Origin: Verrucomicrobiota bacterium
GTDB lineage: Bacteria; Verrucomicrobiota; Verrucomicrobiia; Chthoniobacterales; Terrimicrobiaceae
Assembly: GCA_026398275.1 (NCBI GenBank)
Contig: JAPLTF010000060.1
Location: 62,001-126,000, forward strand
Direction: 5' to 3'
Length of the DNA: 64,000 nucleotides
In this document: positions 16,602 through 26,137 of the stretch, piece by piece
Numbering within the stretch: the stretch's first letter is position 1
How the letters are laid out: each line of letters starts with the position of its first letter
Notes under the pieces: model-generated
What the model was told of the DNA's origin: nothing
Seen by the model: the letters and a program-made list of their open reading frames with translations, nothing else
The model's database searches: none
Position numbers and translations under genes: made by a program

Positions 16602-18320
16602 TTAAGCGGACTTCTTCGAGGAGCGGCCGGATTGAGCCAGCGCCTCCGTGACAAAGGTGACGTCCTTTTGATGAAGGGAGTCCCAGTCGGCGGGGAGGCC
16701 GGCTATGCGGGTTGTCCAATTCGCATCGCCCACGGCTCCCGGGATGTTGAAGCGGTCCTTGAGCCCGAAGATGTCGGTGATCTGGTGGACGGCCATCCAG
16801 GAGTTGCAGCCAAACAGGCCGCCGATCAGCGCATGGTGAATCTCCGGTGTGTATGGCTGGGGGACAGCGATCTCTCCGCGTCCGCAGAATGCGAGCAGCT
16901 CTTTCATCTCCCGCTCAGCGGCTCCCCGCTTGTCTGGATCCGAGCAATCGGCGAACAGGTCGCTCCAGAACTGACGGATTGGAGGATGGTCGTGGGTTGC
17001 AAATGTGGCGAGGCTCAGCGCCTGGTAGTCCTTGCCGGGGATCATGTCTCCGGAAGGGGTCCGCTCCCATTGCGGGATTTTGAATCCCGGAATTTCCAGC
17101 GCGGCCAGCGTGGGACGGACATAAGGTGCCACCTCGCCGAGGTCCTCCGCGATGAGGCGGTGCGGGCCTGTCTCTTCAAGAAAGATCCGGAAAAGCATGT
17201 CTCCCTGGTTGCGGTTGCGCTCGCGGTTGGCTTCCGTGCTGTCATCGTGCTCGACAAACCCCGGCAGGCGTCCGCCGGTGAGTTCCGCCGCCTCCGCGGG
17301 CGTGAGGTCCGCAAAGCGGTCATTTTCCTCCGGCCGCCACGGGAAGCCGTAGATGCGGAAGAATCCCAGCGCGTGGTCCACGCGGAGGAAATGAAAGACC
17401 TCGCAGGCGGCACCGAGGCGGCGGCGCCACCAGGAAAAATTGTCGTGCGACATCGCCTCCCAGTTGTAGAGCGGGAACCCCCAGTTCTGGCCCCACTTCT
17501 CCGTGAAGGGATCGCTTTTAAAAACCTTTTCCGGCGGGGCTCCGCTCGACCTAGCGAGGTCAAAGATCCCCGGCTGGTTCCAGACGTCGGCGCTGAAGAC
17601 GCTCACCCCGACCGGAATGTCCCCCATGAGGGCGACGCCGAGCTTGTCGCATGCGGCGCGAACGGTTTTCCACTGCATTTTCGCGATCCACTGGACGTAG
17701 GAATAGAACCGGACAAGGTCGCGGAATTGTTTTTTCTGCGGGCCCGGCAAATTTGCCTCCCATTCGTGCGCGGCCTCCGGATTTTTGTGCTCCTGCGGCC
17801 AGTTTGTTGTGACCTCGGTCCCGTTCCAGTCCGCAAGCGCCCGGAACTGGGTGTAAGGTTCCAGCCAGTCGGCCTCGTCACGTTCAAATTTTGCGCAGGT
17901 GCGCACGCGGACCGGGCCGGCCTTGCGGCTCCGAAAGACCCGGAATGCCGCCTTGAGTAGATCTCGCTTGAGCGCTTTGACCGCGGAATATGTCACATCG
18001 CCGTCGCGCAGGGACTCCACATCGTGCGCGCGGGTGATTTCGTCGAAGGTTTCCCGGGAAAGCTCCGGGAGCCACTTCGGGTTCGTGGTGATGGTGGACG
18101 GCTCGTAGGCCATCGAGCTGATGATATTGTAGGGGCTGTGATCGCTGCCGGTCTCGTTGACGGGAAGAATCTGGATCAGGCCGAAGCCCTTTTTGGCTGC
18201 CCATCCGGCAAACTCCACGAGCGCGGCCGTGTCCCCGACCCCGAGGTCGGCTTCCCCGCGCAGGGCGCTGACAGGAGTGAGGATGCCCGCGACTTTTTTA
18301 TCGGGTGAAAATTCGGTCAT
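16602..18320 (-). CDS. malQ: 4-alpha-glucanotransferase (amylomaltase, GH77)
   Basis: A 572-residue GH77 enzyme. The catalytic nucleophile motif is FLRVDHALGFFRIYGFPW, the acid/base motif is HRLIAEDLGEVAPYV, and the third carboxylate lies in FATHDHPPIRQFW. The N-terminal GDTAALVEFAGWAAKKG and QILPVNETGSDHSPYNIISS motifs are also diagnostic. It rearranges alpha-1,4-glucans during glycogen or maltodextrin metabolism in the cytoplasm. The ATG at 18320 begins MTEFSPDKKVAGILTP, which fits the family. It is read in the same direction as the acyltransferase operon, 46 bases upstream, but functional linkage is doubtful. Confidence 0.93.
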   Translation of the reverse strand: MTEFSPDKKVAGILTPVSALRGEADLGVGDTAALVEFAGWAAKKGFGLIQILPVNETGSDHSPYNIISSMAYEPSTITTNPKWLPELSRETFDEITRAHDVESLRDGDVTYSAVKALKRDLLKAAFRVFRSRKAGPVRVRTCAKFERDEADWLEPYTQFRALADWNGTEVTTNWPQEHKNPEAAHEWEANLPGPQKKQFRDLVRFYSYVQWIAKMQWKTVRAACDKLGVALMGDIPVGVSVFSADVWNQPGIFDLARSSGAPPEKVFKSDPFTEKWGQNWGFPLYNWEAMSHDNFSWWRRRLGAACEVFHFLRVDHALGFFRIYGFPWRPEENDRFADLTPAEAAELTGGRLPGFVEHDDSTEANRERNRNQGDMLFRIFLEETGPHRLIAEDLGEVAPYVRPTLAALEIPGFKIPQWERTPSGDMIPGKDYQALSLATFATHDHPPIRQFWSDLFADCSDPDKRGAAEREMKELLAFCGRGEIAVPQPYTPEIHHALIGGLFGCNSWMAVHQITDIFGLKDRFNIPGAVGDANWTTRIAGLPADWDSLHQKDVTFVTEALAQSGRSSKKSA

Positions 18321-18630
18321 ATGAGGAATGCGGGGTTGCCTTGGTCGATGCCCCAATAGCCTTTTCCGCACACGTCAGGGAGAAGGAATTCCGGCATCCG
18401 GGCATTAAATCCTCTCCGGCATTTCCATGTCGAGAAAACTCAGGCACCCCGGGAGGCATCGGTTCGGCACCTCATTCCGCACGATAGGTGACGATCGGCG
18501 GGTTCGTTCCCTCGGAGATTTGTCCGGGGGAGGATCCGTCCATTCCCGCCCGGACAATGGAATTTGAACGGGATGTTCCGGCAACGGGATTGACCTCGGC
18601 GGCTTGGCTGCTACTGTATCCCCTACGACT
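18321..18630. other. Divergent intergenic region malQ/bactofilin with a 9-bp inverted repeat
   Basis: The 310-base gap serves divergent promoters. A perfect 9-bp inverted repeat, TTGTCCGGG at 18520-18528 and CCCGGACAA at 18549-18557, flanks a 20-base loop. It could be an operator or an imperfect hairpin. A TTGACC at 18590-18595 followed 16 bases later by TACTGT is a weak promoter candidate for the bactofilin gene. No coding sequence is supported here. Confidence 0.45.
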
Positions 18631-19068
18631 ATGAATCTGAACAATTTGACTTCCTTTGCAGCAGAGCCTTCCTCCGCAAAAAACATCCTCGCGAGCGATG
18701 TGGAAATTACCGGGACGCTGAAGTTTGACAACGAGCTGATTTTTGACGGCAAGCTCGACGGGGAGATCGTTTCCGACGGCGTGCTGACGCTCGGAAAAAA
18801 CGCCCAGATCAAAGGCGAAGTGAAAACGAAGGCTGTGACCGTTCACGGCACGGTCAACGGCAACATTTCGGTCACCGAGCGCTGCGAGCTCAAGGCGAGC
18901 TCGCAATTGAACGGCGACCTGAAGGCCATGCGCATCGTGATCGAGGAGGGTGCGACGTTTATCGGAAAATCCGAGGTCACCCCGGCAAAGCCGCAGGGAA
19001 CAGGCGCACGTGCGGTCACCCCGGCGGTCGAATCCCCTCGCAGCAAGAGCACCGAGACGTCGGCTTGA
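18631..19068 (+). CDS. Bactofilin (polymer-forming cytoskeletal protein)
   Basis: A 145-residue protein with a central bactofilin beta-helix (about 20-110). Short repeating strands each place a hydrophobic residue inward, as in ILASDVEITGTLKFDNELIFDG, then KLDGEIVSDGVLTLGKNAQIKGEV and VTVHGTVNGNI. Disordered ends rich in Ser, Pro and Thr flank it. Bactofilins polymerise without nucleotide and scaffold cell-wall or envelope enzymes at the membrane. The ATG at 18631 is the first in frame before the domain. The second bactofilin gene starts seven bases after its stop, so the two are probably co-expressed. Confidence 0.92.
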   Translation: MNLNNLTSFAAEPSSAKNILASDVEITGTLKFDNELIFDGKLDGEIVSDGVLTLGKNAQIKGEVKTKAVTVHGTVNGNISVTERCELKASSQLNGDLKAMRIVIEEGATFIGKSEVTPAKPQGTGARAVTPAVESPRSKSTETSA

Positions 19069-19075
19069 TTGTCTC

Positions 19076-19852
19076 ATGCCCCGTCTTCCGCAGAAGGCGA
19101 AATTCCAGTGTCCGTGTTGCGGCTTTTCCCAGCTTGAGCCGCCTCACCTGATCTCGACATACTGTCAATCCTGCGGGGAATACTACGAGGTTCGGGCATG
19201 TGCGCCCTCGAAGTTGCCTCCACTTCCTCCCGCCCCGCCGGCTTCCGAAAAGCGCGCCGTTCTCTGCCATCGATGCGGGAACACGCACGGCGTCTCCCCG
19301 CACGCCGTCAACACCCTCTGCCCCGGCTGCAACGCAGCCATTGAATTGGGGGACATCACGATTCTTACATCGGCCTCCTGCAGGGTGGACACCCGTGGGA
19401 AGCTTACTATCGGGGCCTCTGGAAGCCTGAGCAGTTCATGGATGGTTTGCGGATCTGCCGACATCCAGGGCCGCATCGTCGGGGTGCTCAGATCCGAGGG
19501 GGAGGTTCATCTCTCCACCAGCCGGATCTGCGCCTGCCAGATTACGGCACCATCGGTTTTTATCGAAAAGAATGCGCGGGCGAGCTTTACGCTTCCCCTG
19601 GAGACCGGGCACCTCGAAGTGCGCGGACATCTCACCGGGATCGTGCACTGCCGCGGGATCGTCCACGTGCGCCGCGGCGGCCGTTTGGAAGCCGAAGTTC
19701 ATGCCCGCTCGGTCCGGGTGGAGAAGGGCGGGGCTCTTCTGGGAACGTGCCATGTGGATTGCACCCAGCCGGACGAGCCGGCAAAAGCGGCGGCCTCAAT
19801 TCGCGACGAAACTTTGTGGTCCGGACAAATGGCCGCTGCCGTTCCGGCCTGA
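19076..19852 (+). CDS. Bactofilin with two N-terminal zinc ribbons
   Basis: A 258-residue protein. Residues about 10-35 (CPCC...CQSC) and about 65-90 (CHRC...CPGC) are two CxxC...CxxC zinc ribbons with nearly the same spacing. From about residue 100 to 245 the chain shows bactofilin-like beta-helix turns (ITILTSASCRVDTRGKLTIG, then ADIQGRIVGVLRSEGEVHL, then HLEVRGHLTGIVHCRGIVHVRRGG). Zinc ribbons often bind protein, RNA or DNA, so it may tether the polymer of the preceding bactofilin to a partner. The domain assignment is from visible motifs. A role is not known to me. Confidence 0.8.
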   Translation: MPRLPQKAKFQCPCCGFSQLEPPHLISTYCQSCGEYYEVRACAPSKLPPLPPAPPASEKRAVLCHRCGNTHGVSPHAVNTLCPGCNAAIELGDITILTSASCRVDTRGKLTIGASGSLSSSWMVCGSADIQGRIVGVLRSEGEVHLSTSRICACQITAPSVFIEKNARASFTLPLETGHLEVRGHLTGIVHCRGIVHVRRGGRLEAEVHARSVRVEKGGALLGTCHVDCTQPDEPAKAAASIRDETLWSGQMAAAVPA

Positions 19853-19939
19853 CGGGCCCGCAAGTTCTTCACTCATGCGCAGATTTGCGCTTGTGTCCCA
19901 ATAATCCATGCGGCGGTCACAGACCGACGCTACAGCCGA

Positions 19940-20506
19940 TCACCAGAAGCTCTGGGGAACCTGGATTTTGTCGCCGGGTTTGAGCTTGAGGTCCTTGGAC
20001 GGATCTTTGCGGACATCTTTGATGTTGATCATGATGACCTTTCCGTCGCGCAGGAGTTTCACTTTTGACTGGTCGGCATACTCGGTGAATCCGCCTGCTG
20101 CCGTGATTGCTCCAAGGACGGTCAGGTCCGCCGTGAAGGGCACACGCTGCTGGGCCCTGACATCGCCACCCACATCCACAAACCGGGCGGAATTCGGAAC
20201 AGCCAGGGTGATCGAAGGGTTGGTGTAGATCTGCTGGGATTTGTAGGTCGACTCGATTGCGCCCTGCAACTGGGACTGCGTTGACCCGGCGGCGCGGACC
20301 TTCCCGATATGAGGCATGTTGATGAAGCCGTCGCCATCGACCGTGTAGACGCCGGTCACCTGGCTCACCTCCTCGGCGGGCACGCCACCGAGTCGGATTT
20401 CGATCTGATCCCCTTCGCGGAGCACCGCATCCTGTGCAGATGCGGGTATGGCGAAGGCAAGAGCGGCAAGGATTGAGAGGACGGAGGCTTTAGTATGCAT
20501 CTTCAT
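19940..20506 (-). CDS. Wza-like polysaccharide export protein
   Basis: A 188-residue secreted protein with a signal peptide (about 1-25, ending PASAQ). It has the Poly_export domain (about 28-105, with LREGDQIEIRLGG and YTVDGDGFINMPHIGKVRAAG) and one SLBB-like beta-grasp domain (about 112-185, with VDVGGDVRAQQRVPF, LGAITAAGGFTEYAD and DLKLKPGDKIQVPQS). It is shorter than E. coli Wza, with a single SLBB repeat and no visible lipobox or C-terminal amphipathic helix, so it may act as a periplasmic ring component. Its start overlaps the end of the kinase gene by 17 bases. It is the last gene of the exopolysaccharide operon. Confidence 0.85.
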   Translation of the reverse strand: MKMHTKASVLSILAALAFAIPASAQDAVLREGDQIEIRLGGVPAEEVSQVTGVYTVDGDGFINMPHIGKVRAAGSTQSQLQGAIESTYKSQQIYTNPSITLAVPNSARFVDVGGDVRAQQRVPFTADLTVLGAITAAGGFTEYADQSKVKLLRDGKVIMINIKDVRKDPSKDLKLKPGDKIQVPQSFW

Positions 20507-22664
20507 CTGAGTCGTTTTTCACCGGGGCTGACGAGGCGATGACCTGTTCCTTTTTCTTGCGGGCGGCGGCCTTGCGCTTGTCGCGTTTGTCGTGCTTGCC
20601 TCCCTTTTGATAGTAGCTGTAATAGCTGGTGTAATACTCGTAGTGCTGGTCGTGGCGCACGTCCACGTTGTTGAGCACAACTCCCAGAATGGTCCCGCCG
20701 ACATTCGCGACCGCCTGCTTGACCCGCTGGAGCATGGCGCGCGGGAAGCGCCTGTGCTGCACAACGATGATCGTGAGATCCATGGCGCTGGAAAGGACGG
20801 AGGCATCGCTGACCCCGAGGATCGGGGGCGAGTCGAAGAAGATGATGTCGAAGCGGCCTTTGACCTCCTCGATGAGCTCGACCATGCGCTGGGAGTTCAG
20901 GATTCCGACCGCATCGTTCGGCAGCTGACCGCTGGTCATGAGGTAGAGATTGTCCACTTTCGTGAGGTGCACGACCTCCTCCAGGTCGATTTCCGTCGTC
21001 AGGTAATCGCTCAACCCAGCCTCGTTTTCGATTCCGAAAAGGCGGTGCTGGGAGGGGCGCCGCAAGTCGGCATCCACGACGAGCGTCGTATACCCGCCTT
21101 TGGCAAACGTGTAGGCCAGGTTGATGAGGGTCGTGGATTTTCCCTCTCCGGCTCCGCCGCTGATGATCGTGATCGTGTTGGCATCCGGGGATTTGCGGTT
21201 GAATTCGATATTCGTGCGCATGATCCGGTAAGCCTCCGCATCCGGATTGTCGTCCTCGTCGTTGATGAGCAGGGTGATGTTTTTCGGGATGACCGCCAGG
21301 ACCGGCACCTGAAGAAATGTCTCCACGTCCTCCATGGTTTTCACGCTGGTGTCCAAGTATTCGATAAAAAACGCGAGGCCGACGCCGAAGACAAGTCCCA
21401 CCACCACGCCGAGGAGGATATTGAGCATCACACGCGGGCGGGAGGGGGCGCTGGCCGGCTCGGCGCGCTCCCAGATGATCGCCGGATTCTGCGGCATCTT
21501 GCGCTGCATCGTCTCCGTCGAGAGTCGCATCACGGCCGCCTCAAGAACGTTTTTTGCCTGGATGTAATTGTTCTTGGCCTCGTAGTAGCCAGCCGCGCGG
21601 GTCTTGGAGGATTGCTGGTTGTCCTTGGCCTCGGTCAGGCGGTTTTCCAGTTCCTTGAGGGAGGCTTCCGCGATGTTCAGGTTGGCTTCCAAGCTGGTCC
21701 GGAGCGATCCGATCTGCTGCTCTAGCTGCTTGGCCATCACATCTTTTTTGGCCCGGAGAGATTTGACCGTTGGGTGGTTGATTCCCAATCCGCTCTGCAA
21801 CAACTTCGCTTCCTCGGAGGACGCTTCCTGATAAAGTGGCAGCACCTGGGAGATCGTGGGATCCGCAATTTCAAGCGTGGTGATGCTGCGCATCACCTGA
21901 TCGTCGGTGAGCTTGGAGATCTGGTCGTATTTCGCGCGGAGGGAGGAAACCCTGAGGCGCTCGGTGCTGACCTGCTGTTCCACCGAGGAATAGACCTCAT
22001 TGGCAGTATCTCTTGGGTCCGCCATCGTATCGGGGCTGAAGTCGGGGATTTTGCTTTCCGTCCGGATCTTGGTTGCCTCGTTCCGCAGATCCTCAACCTT
22101 CTTCCGCTGCTTTTCCACCTCATCCTGAAGTTGGGTCAGGGACCTGGCCACCATCTGCTGCTGATCTTCGATCCGCTTCTTCTGGTATTCTTCGGCGATC
22201 CGGTTTGCGATCTCAGCCGCCTCCTGGCGGTCGGTGCTCATGACAATGATCTGGATGAGTTCGGTATTCCGGATTTCCCGGACATCGATCATGCCGCGGA
22301 GCCTGAAGTAAGCCTGCTCCTTGTTGGTGAACCCAAAGGCACCCTTCCACCGCTGCTCCAGCCCGAGCGAATCGATCACCGGATACAGCATCTCCTTCCG
22401 CTGGATGATCTCGAACTGCGTGGTCAGAAACCGGGGATCGAATCCGACGCCACTCGAGCGGTCAAAAACCTGGATCAGCGTGTCGTTCTGCTGGATCTGC
22501 ATCGTGACCGTGGATGCATATTCCTTCGGCATGAAGTAGGTGACGACGGCGGAGGTGAGCACCACAAGCAGGAAAACCAGTACGATGAGAGGGAGGCGGA
22601 CCCGGATGACCCTCCAGTAATCGAGAAAGTGAAGTTTCAGCTCACCGCTGTCGTTGTTGTTCAT
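20490..22664 (-). CDS. Wzc-like polysaccharide co-polymerase/tyrosine autokinase
   Basis: A 724-residue BY-kinase. A Wzz domain with a first membrane helix (about 22-45), a long periplasmic coiled coil (about 180-370) and a second membrane helix (about 410-430) precede the cytoplasmic kinase. There, Walker A is GGAGEGKST (about 505), Walker A' is VVDADLRRP (about 530) and Walker B is IIFFDSPP (about 608). A C-terminal tyrosine cluster (HYEYYTSYYSYY, about 680-691) is the autophosphorylation tail. It controls chain length and export of exopolysaccharide with the Wza-like protein downstream. Fusion of the Wzz and kinase parts is the proteobacterial-type arrangement. Confidence 0.93.
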   Translation of the reverse strand: MNNNDSGELKLHFLDYWRVIRVRLPLIVLVFLLVVLTSAVVTYFMPKEYASTVTMQIQQNDTLIQVFDRSSGVGFDPRFLTTQFEIIQRKEMLYPVIDSLGLEQRWKGAFGFTNKEQAYFRLRGMIDVREIRNTELIQIIVMSTDRQEAAEIANRIAEEYQKKRIEDQQQMVARSLTQLQDEVEKQRKKVEDLRNEATKIRTESKIPDFSPDTMADPRDTANEVYSSVEQQVSTERLRVSSLRAKYDQISKLTDDQVMRSITTLEIADPTISQVLPLYQEASSEEAKLLQSGLGINHPTVKSLRAKKDVMAKQLEQQIGSLRTSLEANLNIAEASLKELENRLTEAKDNQQSSKTRAAGYYEAKNNYIQAKNVLEAAVMRLSTETMQRKMPQNPAIIWERAEPASAPSRPRVMLNILLGVVVGLVFGVGLAFFIEYLDTSVKTMEDVETFLQVPVLAVIPKNITLLINDEDDNPDAEAYRIMRTNIEFNRKSPDANTITIISGGAGEGKSTTLINLAYTFAKGGYTTLVVDADLRRPSQHRLFGIENEAGLSDYLTTEIDLEEVVHLTKVDNLYLMTSGQLPNDAVGILNSQRMVELIEEVKGRFDIIFFDSPPILGVSDASVLSSAMDLTIIVVQHRRFPRAMLQRVKQAVANVGGTILGVVLNNVDVRHDQHYEYYTSYYSYYQKGGKHDKRDKRKAAARKKKEQVIASSAPVKNDSDEDAY

Positions 22665-22782
22665 GAAGTTGCGGAATGTGGTAGGAAATTCAGGCAGCGG
22701 GCAGGGTGGACCAAGCTAGCACAATGGCACAGCCATGCAAGGCCTGATGACACGCGCCAATATACCGACTGGCTGGCGACGC

Positions 22783-24084
22783 TCAGAAGGTGAGGCTGCC
22801 TCCGACGAACGGGGTATACTGGATGTATTCGTAAGTGACGTTTTGCGGGGCGATGACGTCTGTATACTGGCAGCCCGCGCTGAGCGAGATGTGCCGGTTG
22901 ATCCGGTAATTGACGGTCAGATTGACATTAAATGTGGTCTCGTTGAATGCGTTGATGACGCCGGGCTGGTCTCCGAACCACATCTCCTGAAAGTTGAAAC
23001 CAAGGTTGGCCGAGATTCTCGGGGTGAACGCATGGTTGATGGCGAGGCCGGAGCTGAATGTCGGCGTCATACCGACGCCGTTGATGCTGGGGGCTTGCGT
23101 GCCCAACTGGGCATTCCAGGTCAGCGTTGAGGCGGGACCGAACTGGTAGGAGAGACTGGTTTGGCCAGTGGGCAAAACGCGGCTGGGATTGGTGTTGACT
23201 TGGGCGCCGCCGAGGAGGGTCCATTTGAAGCGCGGGTTGAAGACCTGGGTGAAGCCCACTTGCACGCCGTTTCCGAAGTTGTTGAGTCCGGAATTCCCCA
23301 TGAAGACGGTGGGGGTTGCCAGATACTGGGCGGTGATGGTCGTTTTTGGGAGGAGGAGCCAGTTGAACGACTGTGTGATCGTGGACTGCCAGAACGACTG
23401 GTTGTTGTATCCCTGCTGATTGTTCGTTTGCTGGTCGAAAAAGTAATTCACTGTGCCGCTGTAACTGGTGACGGTGGAAAACTTTTCGGACCACTGGTAG
23501 GCCGCCTGGAGGTTGGTGTTGGTATAAAACATGCTTCCGGTGAACTGGTTGGAGAGGTTTGCGCCCCCCCCGTTCTGCTGGGGCTGGAATCCGGTTGACG
23601 TACTGCCGCTGATGGTCAATCTCGGCGTGAGAAGGTAAACCGCCGCGAGGGTGATCCGCCCGTTGAACTGGAGTTGGTCTTCTTTTACAACGCTGTAGTT
23701 GTAGGTCACTCCCCCGCCGAGGCTGGCGGTGAGCTGGAGTCTCGGGTCGCCGAACTTGTAGTCCACCTGGGCTTGAAAACTGGTAAACCAGGTCGGAGTC
23801 GGGTCGTCGTGGACCGCGTAAAAGTTGCTGTTGTAGCCTTCGTTGACGTTGAATAAATAGGTGAACGGGGTCGATTCAAAAATCCCGATCGGGTTGAGGC
23901 TCGAACCCGCATTCGTCTCATCGGTGCCGGGCCGGTTACCGAAGTCGGCTGTGGACAGGGACGGCGCTGGGGGGATAAAAAAACTGCTTGGGGTGTAGCC
24001 TTGTTGGGCTGCCAGACTTCCGATTGCGGAGAGCGATGCCAAAGTGAACACTGTGAGTGCCGGGAAAAAACAATTTGTCTTCAT
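22783..24084 (-). CDS. Outer-membrane beta-barrel protein of the exopolysaccharide cluster
   Basis: A 433-residue protein with a signal peptide (about 1-26, ending SLAAQ). About 16 amphipathic strands with alternating aromatic and polar residues end in a terminal phenylalanine (GGSLTF). The strand pattern (for example ASLGGGVTYNYSV, ISGSTSTGFQPQ and TLTWNAQLGTQ) is that of the EpsL-like or generic outer_membrane_beta_barrel families often encoded with polysaccharide export genes. It could be the export pore that partners with the short Wza-like protein. I infer this from context. The family name is uncertain. Confidence 0.7.
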   Translation of the reverse strand: MKTNCFFPALTVFTLASLSAIGSLAAQQGYTPSSFFIPPAPSLSTADFGNRPGTDETNAGSSLNPIGIFESTPFTYLFNVNEGYNSNFYAVHDDPTPTWFTSFQAQVDYKFGDPRLQLTASLGGGVTYNYSVVKEDQLQFNGRITLAAVYLLTPRLTISGSTSTGFQPQQNGGGANLSNQFTGSMFYTNTNLQAAYQWSEKFSTVTSYSGTVNYFFDQQTNNQQGYNNQSFWQSTITQSFNWLLLPKTTITAQYLATPTVFMGNSGLNNFGNGVQVGFTQVFNPRFKWTLLGGAQVNTNPSRVLPTGQTSLSYQFGPASTLTWNAQLGTQAPSINGVGMTPTFSSGLAINHAFTPRISANLGFNFQEMWFGDQPGVINAFNETTFNVNLTVNYRINRHISLSAGCQYTDVIAPQNVTYEYIQYTPFVGGSLTF

Positions 24085-24156
24085 ATACAGTAAGTTGGCG
24101 TTTTAACGCCCGTGCCGGACTTGGCAACACATTTAGAGAAAAATGTTTGTCACAAA

Positions 24157-26043
24157 TCAATGTTGTGGAGGCGATAATTTGATCCGCTGGCGGAGGGCTT
24201 GGAGCCTTTGGGAGGAAAATTTCGTTCCGGGCACGGCGAGGCTGACCTCGTAAGCGCGGACCGCTTCCTGGGTTTTCCCCGTGCTTTCCAGAAACAAAGC
24301 ATAGTATTCGTGGACGGCAGGGTTGCCGGGGTCGAGTCGGATGGCTTCGATATGCGCGGTTTCTGCGGCACGAAACTGCCTGAGGCTGCTGAGAGAAATG
24401 GCAAGCATGAGTTGATTCCACCGCTCGTCGGGATCGAGTTCAGTCGATCTGCGGAGCTGGTAGGTGGAACGGACGTAGCTTTCCCTGGGATTTTCCGATG
24501 AGGGAGCGCCCTGGATCAGAGCCTCGCCCAGCAGGCGGCGAAGGCGTGAATGCCGGGGGGCGGTAGCCAGGCCCTGATTGGCCGTCTCCTCGGCCAGGGA
24601 AAAGTCGCCCTTGATCAATGCATTTTCGGCACGCAGCGAGCACCACTCGGCACGGGAGTGATCGAGGAGCAGGACCGCGAGAAAAACCCCGCATCCGCAG
24701 GAAGCGAATCCCGTCACCCATCGGGCCATGCGCCTTTTGCCCGTGTGCCCCCACGGGGCCACTCCGGAATTGGCCAAAAAGCCGGCGCACGCCGCTGCGA
24801 GAAGGGCATTGGCGGGGATCTGCATGTTGAAATCAAAGAAGGAATGCGCGGCAAAGGCGACCAGCGCGCACAGGGCTCCGATTCCAAAGGCGGCGGAGTT
24901 GCTCTGAGGCCTGCTGGCCACCGACATCCGTTGTCTCAGCGCATCAACGAACCCAAGGTAGCCGGCCCGCCAGTTGAAGCAGAGGGCGGCCGCCACGAGG
25001 ACGAGCCCGATAAATCCGAAATCCGCCATCGTCTGCGCCCAGTCGTTGTGGGCGAACGTGTCGTCGGCGTCCTGGGAGTAATCCCGCAGCTGCCGGGAGA
25101 GCTGGGTGAACGAGCCGGCACCGGTTCCGGTGAGCGGTTCGAGCTGCGCCTGGCGCAGGGCTGCCGGCCAGAGGTTTGTCCGGTAGGAATCCTCCAGGAT
25201 TTTGCTCATCCTGGCCTGGGCGGTCATGCTCTGGGAAAAGAGGTAATATCCCCCGCCCAGGCCAACTACGAGAACGGCGAGGGTCACCAGGAGAATCACC
25301 AGCCTTCGATCCCTGGCACCGATCCCCAGGGCGACAAGGCTCAGGGCAAGAAAAACGAGCATCCCCAAACCGAGGCCGATCATGCCGCCGCGGCTGAGGG
25401 TCAGGACTGTTCCGGCGACGCATACGGCCGCGATGTAGGCCAGGACGATTTTGACCCAGACCGCGGATCTCCCAAGGCAGGCCAATCCCAGTGACAGGAA
25501 CGTCATCCCATTGAGAAACCACGCCAGATGGTTGCCGTTGAGATAAATCCCGTGTCCCCGGGCATAACCCGTGGCTTCCGGCTTGAAATACCACGCCCGG
25601 ATCTGCTCGCTGAACCACGGCAGCGGCCAGAAATAGCCGGGCTCGGAAAATTGGATCGCGGCAACGACGACCTGCCCGAGGGCGGCGAGCAGAAGCAGCG
25701 ACACAAAGACATAGCGGGACGCGGGCGAGGTCACCACGCAGGCGCAGAGGCAGTAGACGGCCACGCAGGCGGTCACGAGAAAGGTGTAAAAAACCGCGAG
25801 ATCCTGTCCGGGGGTCACCAGCGTCCTCCACGTGAGGAATCCGCCGGCCAGAAGGGTGGCGGCCACAGCTGCCGGGTTGGGCGGCACCGCACGCTTCCAA
25901 AACACCGCGCAGGCACCGAGGATCCCCGCCACCGCGACGAGTGCATAGCACGGGAGGCTGAAGGCCGTCCGCATCAGCCCGCCGTAAACAAATTGCGCCG
26001 CAACAATCGCCAGGGCGAGCAGGACGGCAACAAGGACGCGCAT
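24157..26043 (-). CDS. O-antigen ligase/polymerase-like membrane protein with C-terminal TPR
   Basis: A 628-residue protein with about 11-12 membrane segments in residues 1-470 and a long soluble loop that contains HNDWAQTMADFGFIG, which is the Wzy_C/O-antigen ligase signature (a conserved H-N-x-x-L/W-x-x-x-x-E/D-x-G-like motif). The C-terminal 150 residues are soluble and repeat-like (ALIKGDFSLAEETANQGLATAPRHSRLRRLLGEAL, then RWNQLMLAISLSSLRQFRAAETAHIEAIRLDPGN), consistent with tetratricopeptide repeats. It would polymerise or transfer lipid-linked glycan in the periplasm. The start is the MRVLVAV methionine at 26043. It heads the operon and is divergent from the helicase gene. Confidence 0.8.
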   Translation of the reverse strand: MRVLVAVLLALAIVAAQFVYGGLMRTAFSLPCYALVAVAGILGACAVFWKRAVPPNPAAVAATLLAGGFLTWRTLVTPGQDLAVFYTFLVTACVAVYCLCACVVTSPASRYVFVSLLLLAALGQVVVAAIQFSEPGYFWPLPWFSEQIRAWYFKPEATGYARGHGIYLNGNHLAWFLNGMTFLSLGLACLGRSAVWVKIVLAYIAAVCVAGTVLTLSRGGMIGLGLGMLVFLALSLVALGIGARDRRLVILLVTLAVLVVGLGGGYYLFSQSMTAQARMSKILEDSYRTNLWPAALRQAQLEPLTGTGAGSFTQLSRQLRDYSQDADDTFAHNDWAQTMADFGFIGLVLVAAALCFNWRAGYLGFVDALRQRMSVASRPQSNSAAFGIGALCALVAFAAHSFFDFNMQIPANALLAAACAGFLANSGVAPWGHTGKRRMARWVTGFASCGCGVFLAVLLLDHSRAEWCSLRAENALIKGDFSLAEETANQGLATAPRHSRLRRLLGEALIQGAPSSENPRESYVRSTYQLRRSTELDPDERWNQLMLAISLSSLRQFRAAETAHIEAIRLDPGNPAVHEYYALFLESTGKTQEAVRAYEVSLAVPGTKFSSQRLQALRQRIKLSPPQH

Positions 26044-26137
26044 ATCGAACACTACAATGCGCGACAATGCCCCGCCTGCTCAACTCCGAATATCCGCTGT
26101 CGAAAAACCGTTTTCAGGATAGAAGAGGAATTCCGAC

